Positions 33,182 through 41,432 of a stretch of 64,000 nucleotides of DNA are shown here, piece after piece. The stretch is from the NCBI GenBank assembly GCA_024278275.1, contig JAJRTN010000043.1, positions 37,221-101,220 on the forward strand, given 5' to 3'. Within the stretch, counting starts at the first letter, position 1. Each line of letters begins with the position of its first letter. Source of the DNA: Candidatus Hydrogenedentota bacterium (GTDB taxonomy: Bacteria; Hydrogenedentota; Hydrogenedentia; Hydrogenedentales; JAJRTN01). Below the pieces are notes generated by a model that was given only the letters and a program-made list of their open reading frames with translations, did no database searches and was not told the DNA's origin. The position numbers and the translations under genes were made by a program.

Positions 33182-33613
33182 CGTGATAGCAAGGGTTTAA
33201 TTGTTTTTCATGTAAACATGGATTTTTTAGCCCAATACCCTCCGTGCCACACAATCAAATTATCAATCACATAGTCATAACTGAATAATCTTTCCGAGAC
33301 ATGGTACGTTAACGAAAAAAGTTTAGCAAAACTGACTAAGTAATATCTTACTCAATCCCCCATGACTGGTGCCATAGAGGCGGCGGGAAACGAAGGCAGC
33401 AGCGTGGCCAATAGGTGTAATCATGGCACCCTCCGAAAAAGACGATGGCCACGACCTGCAAGACGCCCTCGCAAAACGTCCGTGATTCCGGCCGGGCCAG
33501 GAGGGGGAAGGGGGAGGCTGTCCTCAGCCTCCGCACCGTGTCGCGGTGCCCGGGGACGGCCCCCTCCCAACACAGGCGTGAATGGTCACAAGAACGTGTT
33601 TGCCCCACCCTTC

Positions 33614-33642
33614 CGTCATTCCCGCGAAGGCAGGCTCCATGA
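33614..33642. repeat. dRS3-like palindromic repeat, degenerate
   Basis: GTCATTCCCGCG, AAGG, then CAGGCTCCATGAT. The left arm is intact and the right arm is mutated. Confidence 0.55.
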
Positions 33643-33743
33643 TTAATGTATCAGCAGATTGCGCAGATGAACGCCGATTCTCCCGTTCCCACGCAGGGCG
33701 TGGCGGGTAGGGACAAGCTCCCGTTTCTCCGTTGTGACCGAAT

Positions 33744-33789
33744 CACCATGGAGCGCCCTGTTGGCGCGGGACACGTGCCGCCAACGAGC
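33744..33789. repeat. 46-bp dispersed repeat, copy B
   Basis: Direct copy of 32050-32095, in the same orientation, about 1.7 kb away, with the internal GCGCC/GGCGC hairpin preserved. Confidence 0.7.
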
Positions 33790-33794
33790 CGTCT

Positions 33795-33877
33795 GTCATT
33801 CCCGCGCACGCGGGAATCCATGGAAAAGGTCAAGGTGCTGCCCCTGACCCATGGAGCCCCGCTTTCGCGGGGATGAC
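33795..33877. repeat. Two dRS3-like palindromes in opposite orientation
   Basis: The first (33795-33822) is GTCATTCCCGCG, CA, CGCGGGAATCCATG, nearly perfect. The second (33850-33877) is CATGGAGCCCCGC, TTT, CGCGGGGATGAC, the same element reversed. Such repeats are scattered in the spacers of many bacteria and can serve as integration sites for mobile elements. Confidence 0.65.
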
Positions 33878-34028
33878 GGGGGTCGTGGTACGGACGGCGG
33901 TGCCATATTCAAGAGAAGGTTACGCTGTGAACGACTACGCCTGGTGAACCTGTTGAGGGGCCTTCCTGTCCGCGGGTCGCAGTCCGCCCGCTGTCCGTTG
34001 GTCACGAAAATAATTGGCCCGGAACCAA

Positions 34029-34058
34029 TTGACTTCCCCCGGCGGTAAAACCTATAAT
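34029..34058 (+). promoter_or_regulatory. Promoter of tRNA-Ser
   Basis: TTGACT (34029-34034), an 18-base spacer, TATAAT (34053-34058, perfect). The mature tRNA begins ten bases after the -10 box, so the start site lies almost at the tRNA 5' end. Confidence 0.8.
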
Positions 34059-34068
34059 TCCCCGCCTT

Positions 34069-34159
<91 letters not shown>

Positions 34160-34258
34160 TGTTTTTCCACCTGCCCGGTTGCGGGCAAACCATGGTCGGC
34201 ACTTGGTTTTGGCATGCCCCGCTCTCGTGCATGATTCGCACCGGCCCGCAGGAATGCT

Positions 34259-35293
34259 ATGCTTAACGGTGTACCGCGTATTCTCATCATACGTCTCAGC
34301 GCCATTGGCGATGTGGTGCGTGTTCTCCCGGCGCTCCATGCACTTCGTGACCGTTATCCAAACGCCCAAATCGATTGGGCCGTTGAAAACAAATCGGTGG
34401 ACATCATTTCGGGGCATCCTGAAATCGACCAGGTGCTTGTTTTTCACCGTTCTCATGATTTCCGCGCCGGAGTACGCGCCTTCCGGGCTTTTTGCCGAAC
34501 CGTTCGGGACAACCGCTACGACATTGTCCTGGACTTCCATGGCATCCTCAAAAGCGGATTGATCACGCGCGCTTCACGCGCCCTGGAACGCTATGGTTTC
34601 GCACGGCCCCGCAGCCAGGAGTGCAGCGCTTTTTTCACCAACCGCCGCGTCAAGCTTGTTTCCCGGCAAATGAACCGGATTGAGGAAAACCTTGTTCTCG
34701 TCAAGGCCCTGGGCGCCAAGCGGCATACCCTGGACGTGGTTATCCAGGTACCGGAAGATATCCAGGACCATATCGACGCCTATTTCGAGGAAACCTTCCA
34801 CGGCGCGAAACGGTTGGTTGCCATGCACGCCCCCGTGGACCGCAGGGAAAAGCAGTGGCCCCTGGAAAACTATGCCGCCCTGGCCGACCGGTTGCTCGCG
34901 GATGGACGATTTGAAGTGCTCTTGACCTATGGGCCGGGGCAGGTCGACGTGGCACGGAAGGTGGCCGGCCTGGCATGGCGCAACCCCACGGTGGCGCCGG
35001 AGACGCCCGATCTCAAACACTATGCCTGGTTTGTCGGCCGGACGGACCTCTTCGTGGGGGGTGACACGGGACCCATGCACATTGCTTCCGCCATGGGCAC
35101 CCCGGTGGTGGCCCTTTTCGGTGGCACGGACCCCGCGAAACACGCGCCGCTGCGTCAGCCATCCACGGTGCTCTACGCCGGACCAGGGCAAGGGCCAAAG
35201 CCCCGGAAGCGTCGGCGGGCCCCCGCGGATTTGTTTGCGGATATTACGCCCGAAATGGTTTACGACGCCTGTATCCAATTAGTGATGGCGTAG
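34259..35293 (+). CDS. Glycosyltransferase family 9 (heptosyltransferase-like)
   Basis: Seen: 344 residues. ATG at 34259 has AGGA five bases upstream. The N-terminus RILIIRLSAIGDVVRVLPAL with DRYPNAQIDWAVE is diagnostic of ADP-heptose:LPS heptosyltransferases. The donor half carries FVGGDTGPMHIASAMGTPVVALFGGTDP (split: FVGGDTGPMHIASAMG, then TPVVALFGGTDP), the conserved DxGPMHxA motif. Known: the family adds heptose to lipid A-core with ADP-heptose as donor on the inner face of the inner membrane. A C-terminal basic patch (PKPRKRRRAP) lies near the membrane-binding end. Inference: LPS core or a related surface glycan. The exact position in the core cannot be told. Confidence 0.92.
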   Translation: MLNGVPRILIIRLSAIGDVVRVLPALHALRDRYPNAQIDWAVENKSVDIISGHPEIDQVLVFHRSHDFRAGVRAFRAFCRTVRDNRYDIVLDFHGILKSGLITRASRALERYGFARPRSQECSAFFTNRRVKLVSRQMNRIEENLVLVKALGAKRHTLDVVIQVPEDIQDHIDAYFEETFHGAKRLVAMHAPVDRREKQWPLENYAALADRLLADGRFEVLLTYGPGQVDVARKVAGLAWRNPTVAPETPDLKHYAWFVGRTDLFVGGDTGPMHIASAMGTPVVALFGGTDPAKHAPLRQPSTVLYAGPGQGPKPRKRRRAPADLFADITPEMVYDACIQLVMA

Positions 35294-35444
35294 CCCTCCC
35301 ATCGTGACAGCGGGAAGTGACGCTGCGGCCGCCCGGGGCGCCCCCCCCCACTGACGGCCGCCCGGTTTCGTCCGGACCGGGTGAGTCCCTTACCCGTGAA
35401 GTTCTGTACCAAGGGTCACAAGAGCTGCCTACCTCCCCCTTCCG

Positions 35445-37616
35445 TCATTCCCTGAAGCGATACAGATGGACGCCCAAGGGGGCGAAAGTCGTGGTGATAC
35501 GGGTTGTACCGTTGTTGGTTTCGTGAACTGAGGGTGGCGGACTGTCGAAGACCGGTGTGACCCCGGGCCAGGTACCCTCGACGCTGATGGTGGACTCCAC
35601 GGCTTCGTTCGAGGTATTGACACACACCAACAGGATGCCGTCCTTTTCCATGCGCGCGGCGGCGTCGACGTTTCCGTTCGCGGCCGTCACCTTCCCCGCG
35701 AAGCCGGGCGCGGCCATGGCGGGCATGATGGCGAGCAGTTCGGCATTGATTTTTCGCACGTAGCTCCAAAGCAGGGGGTCGGCGTTCAGACAATAGGGAT
35801 AGTCTTTCCCCTCGGCGTAGGAGTAGAAGGCGGTGCTCCGCGCGCCGTGGTTGATGGCGAGGTAGGTCATGCAGCGCAGTTCTTCGGGCGTGGGCATGCG
35901 GCCCTTCACGGAACCGTAGGTTTGAAGCACCACTTGCAGCGGCTTTTGGTGGTCCACGGAAGCGCCCAGGGCGTCCATGTAATCGCTGATGGTGGTAACG
36001 GGCAGCGACGGGATTGGATAGGTGTCCATGGAAACAATGTCCGCGGCCACGGCATACTCGCGAAACTTGTCGGGGAAACAGAAGTTCAGCAAAACGGGAT
36101 GATTGGGATCGAGTTCCCGAAGCAGGAGATAGGCCTTCAACAGGTGATCGACCGGCACGCCCGCGTCGGGTTCGTCATAGAGTTCCCACAGGAGCAGGGC
36201 CGGGTGATCCTTGAGGCGCGCCACGCCTTCGCGGATGGCCTCCAGGTCGAAGCCTTCGGCCCTTCCCTTGTAGAAGAAACCGTGAAAGAGGATGCCAAAG
36301 CCGTAGAGATTGGCGGCGTGCGCCTCGTCCAGCATTTCCTCCACCCCGTCCAGGCTGTCACCACCCCAACAATCGACCGCGTTGAATCCCTGCCGTTTGA
36401 GCATGGCCGAGCCGTTGGCGTGATGCAGCTTGCGCGGCACGAAGGGCTTGCCGTTCACCAAAATGGTCTGGCCTTCGATGGTTACGCGCTCGATGTCGGG
36501 CAGGGGATCTTTCGGCCAGGAGATGACGGACAGGGCGAACTCGGCCTCGTGCACCGTATCCCCGGCGTAGAGCGCGCGCAAGCGGTGATCCCCTTCATCC
36601 AGGTCGTCCGCCGCCACGCGGGCCTCGACCGTCGTGCCCCGCACGGGCAGCGATTCAGGCGGCGCACCGTCCCGAACCAGGAGGAACCGGGCTTCCTTTC
36701 CCCTCAGATCGGGATCGTTTACCGTGAGTGTAATCACGGCGGATTCACCGGGCGAGAGGACCCGCGCATCAATGCCGAAGGCCACGGGTTCCACCACCCG
36801 CACACCGGTGGTATCAAAGAAAAGTGCCGCGCCTTCGTTGTCCAGCACCTCCGTGCGCACCGTGTACTGGTACCCCGTTTCCGCCGCATAAGGTAGATGC
36901 AACGTTTCGGTGGCCCCGGACGCGAGGGTAAGGGACCGCCGTTCCTGCCGGCGGGTCTGAAGCACGGGGTCCGTCACCGTGACCACGAAGTCCGCGGTCA
37001 CCGGAGCATTCGTCGTGTTTTCGGCACGCAGATCCACGGCGGTCTTGCCGGCCACGACCCCGACGGAATGGCCGGAAAAGCGGAGGGTCTTGTCGTTGGT
37101 ACGCAACACGAGCGTGGCGAAATCCTGGTCCACGTTGTCGGGGATAAAGTCCTTCTTGTCGGTGATGAGCACCACGTCGATATAGGGCGCCTGGGAATTG
37201 CCCTCGGCGGGCCGGATGCTCAGCATGTTTCCGTCTTCTTTGAAAAGCGGCCCCAGGGGCTTGCTCCAGCCGAGGTAGACGCCGGGTTGGGGGAACTCCG
37301 TAACCCCCAACGAGACCTCCCCCACGAAGACTTCAACCCGGGCCTGGGACAGGGCCAGGTGACGCACGTGGACCCAGTATTCGCCGCCTTCGGGAAGGGC
37401 GTCCAGGCTGAAACGCAGCACGCCGTCACTGCCCGCGAAGATGACCGTGCGTCCCCCCGAAGGGTGGCCCATCCACGTGGTGAAGCCCTGGTCACGAAAG
37501 GCGGTGTGTACCGATTCGGTCGCCTGTTCCGCTTCGAAGTAAATGAAATGCTGGTCGGCCACGGCCCCGCCCATGACGATCATTGTTATGACACACAACA
37601 GGATCCCGCTTCTCAT
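35445..37616 (-). CDS. Secreted glycoside-hydrolase-like protein (TIM-barrel, GH2/GH5-related)
   Basis: Seen: 723 residues. The start at 37616 has AGGAGG nine bases upstream; short signal peptide (GILLCVITMIVMGGAVA). Residues about 25-370 are beta-sandwich modules. A TIM-barrel-like part follows: VTIEGQTILVNGKPFVPRKL, KRQGFNAVDCWG, HPALLLWELYDEPDAGVPVD, where the Glu in LWELYDEP resembles the acid/base of clan GH-A. Then come DIVSMDTYPIPSLPV and LQVVLQTYG. A final beta domain ends in HLYRFRE. The region around PLQVVLQTYG lacks an obvious Glu nucleophile, so activity is uncertain. It converges with the glycosyltransferase at 34259. Likely periplasmic or extracellular; substrate unknown. Confidence 0.78.
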   Translation of the reverse strand: MRSGILLCVITMIVMGGAVADQHFIYFEAEQATESVHTAFRDQGFTTWMGHPSGGRTVIFAGSDGVLRFSLDALPEGGEYWVHVRHLALSQARVEVFVGEVSLGVTEFPQPGVYLGWSKPLGPLFKEDGNMLSIRPAEGNSQAPYIDVVLITDKKDFIPDNVDQDFATLVLRTNDKTLRFSGHSVGVVAGKTAVDLRAENTTNAPVTADFVVTVTDPVLQTRRQERRSLTLASGATETLHLPYAAETGYQYTVRTEVLDNEGAALFFDTTGVRVVEPVAFGIDARVLSPGESAVITLTVNDPDLRGKEARFLLVRDGAPPESLPVRGTTVEARVAADDLDEGDHRLRALYAGDTVHEAEFALSVISWPKDPLPDIERVTIEGQTILVNGKPFVPRKLHHANGSAMLKRQGFNAVDCWGGDSLDGVEEMLDEAHAANLYGFGILFHGFFYKGRAEGFDLEAIREGVARLKDHPALLLWELYDEPDAGVPVDHLLKAYLLLRELDPNHPVLLNFCFPDKFREYAVAADIVSMDTYPIPSLPVTTISDYMDALGASVDHQKPLQVVLQTYGSVKGRMPTPEELRCMTYLAINHGARSTAFYSYAEGKDYPYCLNADPLLWSYVRKINAELLAIMPAMAAPGFAGKVTAANGNVDAAARMEKDGILLVCVNTSNEAVESTISVEGTWPGVTPVFDSPPPSVHETNNGTTRITTTFAPLGVHLYRFRE

Positions 37617-37988
37617 GATTCGTTACCTCCTGGTGGCGAAAAGAATTTGTTTCACCCATCGAAGCACCGGCGACAACAGCCCGAAGCCCGCATGAACACC
37701 AATGTCACGGGAAATCAACGCGATGGATAAGGCATGAATGTAACATGCCCATCTCGGTTGCACATAATTCCCGGTCAACCGTTGAAACCGCCCCCGAACC
37801 GCCATCGCGGCTGTTCAAAGCCCTCCCCGTCCGTCAGCGCCGTTGGACACGTGGGCGAAAGCATCCATGGGCGATGGGCGCCTTTAGCGTATGGTGAATG
37901 GGGTGGGTTTGGGGACACAGTTCGGACATGAACGGGCATGCTGTCGTCACGAATTAATCCCCCTTTTGCAGCACTGGAGGGAGGGGAC
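37617..37988. other. Divergent spacer, no gene seen
   Basis: It lies between a leftward hydrolase-like gene and the rightward AsmA-like gene, so promoters for both are expected. I saw GTTGACC-containing stretches but no pair of hexamers with proper spacing. No repeat-family member was recognised. Confidence 0.45.
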
Positions 37989-40900
37989 GTGTCCTGCTAC
38001 ACTTTCGACATGTCCCTGAAAAAGCGAAAACGATGGTGGCGGCGCGGGTGTCTCGCGGTCGTGCTGATCACGGGGTTGACCGTGGTCATGGCCGCCGTCG
38101 CCGTAAAGTACGTCTTCGACGCCGAGTTCTATCGGCGGCTGGCCGAAGCCCGGCTTCAGGCATTCACGGGGCTTCCCGTGACGCTCGACTCCCTGGACGT
38201 GGGCCTTTTCCCCGCGCCCCATGTCGAGGGACGCGGCCTGGTGGTGGGGGAAGGGGATTTCCGCGCCGAGGCCGACCGGGTGATCGCGGGTTTCGACCTG
38301 CGGGAACTGCTGTCGGGGGGGCATGCGACGGGGAGGGTCCGTATCGACCGCCTGCAGGTCCGCCTTCCGGAGAACGCCGCCGTCCTTTCGGAACGTGTAT
38401 CCGACCTGATGGACACGATCCATGGACGCCCGAAGGGCGAAGGACTGCCGCTCGACCTTCACCGGGTGGGGGTGGACGATCTTCAAGTCATGCAAGGTGC
38501 CCGGCTTCGTGTGCGGGGACGGGGCGAGGTGCTGGACGCCCTCGGGCCGCGCCCCGAATTGCGCTATGCCTTCACCCTGCCCACCGTGCGTGGGGCGGTG
38601 GCCGTTGAGGGAACGGGCCATGTGAACCGGGCCGCCCCGGCGGATCTCCTGGCGGAGGGCGATGCCACGGTTTCGACGGAGGCCTTTCGGTTGCCCGGCC
38701 GTGCGGGCACGGCGCGCGTGTCCCTGGAATCCCACATCGAGGCGGCCCGCTGGAACGATGTTTATGCCACTTTCGACGGAACGCTGACGCATGAGGCCCT
38801 GAACGGTGGGACGCTGCAAGGCAAAGCCTGGTGGCGCGACGGGGAATACATCGGCAATGACATCATCATCCAGGGGACGGGCCTCGATGTCACCGGTGAT
38901 TTCACCTACACGCCGGGACAACCCGTGGCCGTCCACATCGCGAAGGGCCGATTCACCGGCGGTCCCCTGGGCGCGCTGCTCGCCCGCCTCGCCCCCGGAA
39001 AACTGCAATCCGCCCCCGGCGGCACACTCACCCTTACGGCGCTCACCTTGGGCGTGGGCGAAGGCACCCGCCCGCGCTTCGTCCAGGGGTATGCCGACAT
39101 TGCGGGCCTCACCGTGTTTCCCGGCGCGTCCTGGCCCGCGATTAAGGGCGTTTCCGGCTCGCTGACCGTGGCGGAGAACGTGATCACCCTCCGGGAGATG
39201 GGCAACGACCGTTTGCGCGTGAGCGGGACCATAACCCCGGATTTCGACAGGGGCGGCGCGGCCCTATCCCTGTCGGGCACCGTGCAAATTGACGATACGC
39301 TGCTTCCCCCGGGAACCCTGCCCGCCGCCGTGTCCGGCCTGGCGGGCAGGGCGCGGTTCGACCGTGTTGAAGGAACGTTTCATGCCGGGGGTGGATTTCC
39401 GGCCAACCTGGTCCTCGCGGGGCGCATCGAGGCGGGCCGCGTGGTTATCGAGGCGGGCCGATTGCGCGACCGCCTGGAACAAGTGACGGGAACCTTCTCC
39501 GGCGGGGGCAAGGGGCTCACGCTTGAACTCGTCGCCGACTCGGAGACCCTGGGGGCGGTCTCGGTGAACGGCGAGGCGGATCTCGATGCCAGGACCTTCG
39601 TGGGAAATCTTGACGTGGACCTGGCGCGGGCCATGTTCCTGGTGCAACGCGAGGGCGCCCTCAATCCTTATGTCAAGGGGCTCTGCACGGGGTATGGACG
39701 CTCCACTTTCGACACGCGCCTGGCGTGGGGCGACGCCCCCGCCCTCCGTCTCTCCCGGATGAGCGATCCCCGGCCTGACCTTGACGTGGCCGTGGGCGAC
39801 GCCGCCTTGGGCGATATCCACGGTTCGGGCGACGTGGACCTGGCGTGGTTCGCGCCGGCCCTCCCGCCACGCGTTCATGCCGTGGGCACCGCGCCGGTGG
39901 TCTTCGACCATCGCGGCGTGGACCAGGTTTTTTCCCTGGACGTCAACCTGAACCGGACATCCATTGCCGCCGGGAAATACCTTGAGAAAAAAACCGGCGA
40001 CCACGCGCGGCTGGAAGTCACGGGGCGCGTTGTGAATGGCCAATGGACCCCCAAGCAGGCCCGGGTCGGCTGCCTGGGGGAAACCCTCGAACTTGAACTC
40101 CTGCCGGGCCGCGTGGTCGCGCGCGGCTTCCGGTTGCGTCTCGCGGAACTCGTAAAACTGCTTCCCCCCGGGGCCACGGCCACGGGCGCCCTTTCCGGCA
40201 CCGTCACCACCGGTCCCTTCGCGGCGGACGTGACGCTGGAAGGGGCGGGTTTCGGCGTGTCGCCCGAGGTGAAGATCGACAGCCTCGACGGCCGCGTTAC
40301 CTACCGCGATGGGACGTTGCTCATGGATGGCCTGCGGGTATTGGGCGCCGACAGCGATTGCACCGTATCGGCCGGCCTGGTGCAGGGGAAGTGGACGGGG
40401 CGCGTGCAAGGCGACAAGCTCAACCTGAACGCGCTGGAAGTGATGTACGATTCCGCCCGCGCCCTGTACAAGGCCAAGGGCCGTCCCCAGGCCCCCGAGG
40501 CCGTCGCGGGCCATCTCCTTACAGGCCGGGTCAATCTCGACATCCGTTCCCTTTACTACCGCCGGGGGCGCGTGGATGACGTGACGGGCCGCCTGGTGTT
40601 GCAGCCCGACCGGATGCGTCTGGAAGAACTGGCCTTCCGAATCGGCCGGGGCAGGGTAACGGGCGAGGCGTGGCTCCGCTACAGAAGCGGGAACACGCCG
40701 GCCCGGGTGGCCGCCCGGCTCCAGGCCAAGGACATCGACCTGAAGGTCGTGGACGACCTTGTCCTGGAGGAGCCCCGGGGCATGCGCGGCACGGCCGACG
40801 TGAACCTGGCCGTCCGCTTTCCCGTGGGCACCGGCAAAGCATGGCAGCAGGGGCTTGATGGCGCCCTCGTGTTTTCCGCCCGGGACGGCACCTATGGCCA

Positions 40901-41408
40901 CCTGGCCCATGGCGGCGCCCTCCTGGCCCTGCTCAAGACGACCCGCCTCTTCCGCCTCAAGCTCCCCCAGTACCGCGAGCAGGGACTCTCCTTCAAGACC
41001 ACCGCCGGACGGATTGAAATGGCGCGGGGCGTGGTGATCCTCGATCCCTTTGTGTTGGACGCCGGCAGCCACGCCATGGATGGCGAGTTGCGCATTGACT
41101 ACCCGGCCGATACCATTCAGGGCGAAATGCGATTCTACATCCTTGAAAGTGTCACGGGGCTGCTCGACCGGGTGCCCGGCCTGGGCGGCGCGGCGGAGGC
41201 GCTCAAGGCGCGTTCGGGACTGCGCATCGCCGTGCGCGGCACCCCGGAAAAACCGGTGTTCGGCAAGCCCGAAGAAGCACGGTTCGAGCACGGCCCCCTC
41301 CTTCGGGGCGGCAAAGACGCCGTGCGCCAGGGCGCTTCGGCGGTGGAGGACAGTCTCCGGGCCGGAACCCGAAGTATTCGGAAAACCATCGAAGCCATCG
41401 GCTTCTGA
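37989..41408 (+). CDS. AsmA-like / TamB-type envelope protein
   Basis: Seen: about 1139 residues. An N-terminal basic stretch (SLKKRKRWWRR) and one transmembrane helix (CLAVVLITGLTVVMAAVAVKY) are followed by repetitive beta-rich sequence typical of AsmA-like lipid-transfer bridges (EFYRRLAEARLQAFTGLPVT; LDSLDVGLFPAPHVEGRG). The C-terminal AsmA_2-like part includes GGALLALLKTTRLFRLKLPQ, LSFKTTAGRIEMARGVVI and GELRIDYPADTIQGEM. Known: these inner-membrane proteins span the periplasm and help move phospholipids to the outer membrane. Start: a GTG at 37989 follows GGAGGGAGGGGAC, while the ATG at 38010 lacks a ribosome site. It is 24 bases upstream of the next gene, so the two are likely co-transcribed. 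Confidence 0.85.
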   Translation: MSCYTFDMSLKKRKRWWRRGCLAVVLITGLTVVMAAVAVKYVFDAEFYRRLAEARLQAFTGLPVTLDSLDVGLFPAPHVEGRGLVVGEGDFRAEADRVIAGFDLRELLSGGHATGRVRIDRLQVRLPENAAVLSERVSDLMDTIHGRPKGEGLPLDLHRVGVDDLQVMQGARLRVRGRGEVLDALGPRPELRYAFTLPTVRGAVAVEGTGHVNRAAPADLLAEGDATVSTEAFRLPGRAGTARVSLESHIEAARWNDVYATFDGTLTHEALNGGTLQGKAWWRDGEYIGNDIIIQGTGLDVTGDFTYTPGQPVAVHIAKGRFTGGPLGALLARLAPGKLQSAPGGTLTLTALTLGVGEGTRPRFVQGYADIAGLTVFPGASWPAIKGVSGSLTVAENVITLREMGNDRLRVSGTITPDFDRGGAALSLSGTVQIDDTLLPPGTLPAAVSGLAGRARFDRVEGTFHAGGGFPANLVLAGRIEAGRVVIEAGRLRDRLEQVTGTFSGGGKGLTLELVADSETLGAVSVNGEADLDARTFVGNLDVDLARAMFLVQREGALNPYVKGLCTGYGRSTFDTRLAWGDAPALRLSRMSDPRPDLDVAVGDAALGDIHGSGDVDLAWFAPALPPRVHAVGTAPVVFDHRGVDQVFSLDVNLNRTSIAAGKYLEKKTGDHARLEVTGRVVNGQWTPKQARVGCLGETLELELLPGRVVARGFRLRLAELVKLLPPGATATGALSGTVTTGPFAADVTLEGAGFGVSPEVKIDSLDGRVTYRDGTLLMDGLRVLGADSDCTVSAGLVQGKWTGRVQGDKLNLNALEVMYDSARALYKAKGRPQAPEAVAGHLLTGRVNLDIRSLYYRRGRVDDVTGRLVLQPDRMRLEELAFRIGRGRVTGEAWLRYRSGNTPARVAARLQAKDIDLKVVDDLVLEEPRGMRGTADVNLAVRFPVGTGKAWQQGLDGALVFSARDGTYGHLAHGGALLALLKTTRLFRLKLPQYREQGLSFKTTAGRIEMARGVVILDPFVLDAGSHAMDGELRIDYPADTIQGEMRFYILESVTGLLDRVPGLGGAAEALKARSGLRIAVRGTPEKPVFGKPEEARFEHGPLLRGGKDAVRQGASAVEDSLRAGTRSIRKTIEAIGF

Positions 41409-41432
41409 GCCAACAAACAAGGACAGGCCCCC

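Larger units (their letters stand above)
33046..34068. other. Large repeat-rich intergenic region upstream of tRNA-Ser
   Basis: It includes the PEP-CTERM gene promoter, an AT-rich stretch at about 33185-33355, several palindromic repeats between 33614 and 33877, and the tRNA promoter. Candidate frames here are short, rich in Arg/Pro and unlike any family, so no gene is called. Confidence 0.6.

Noticed and set aside
35361..35381. Bidirectional terminator between the convergent genes at 35293 and 35445
   Set aside because: CCCGGT/ACCGGG is only a six-base stem and has no T tract on either side.
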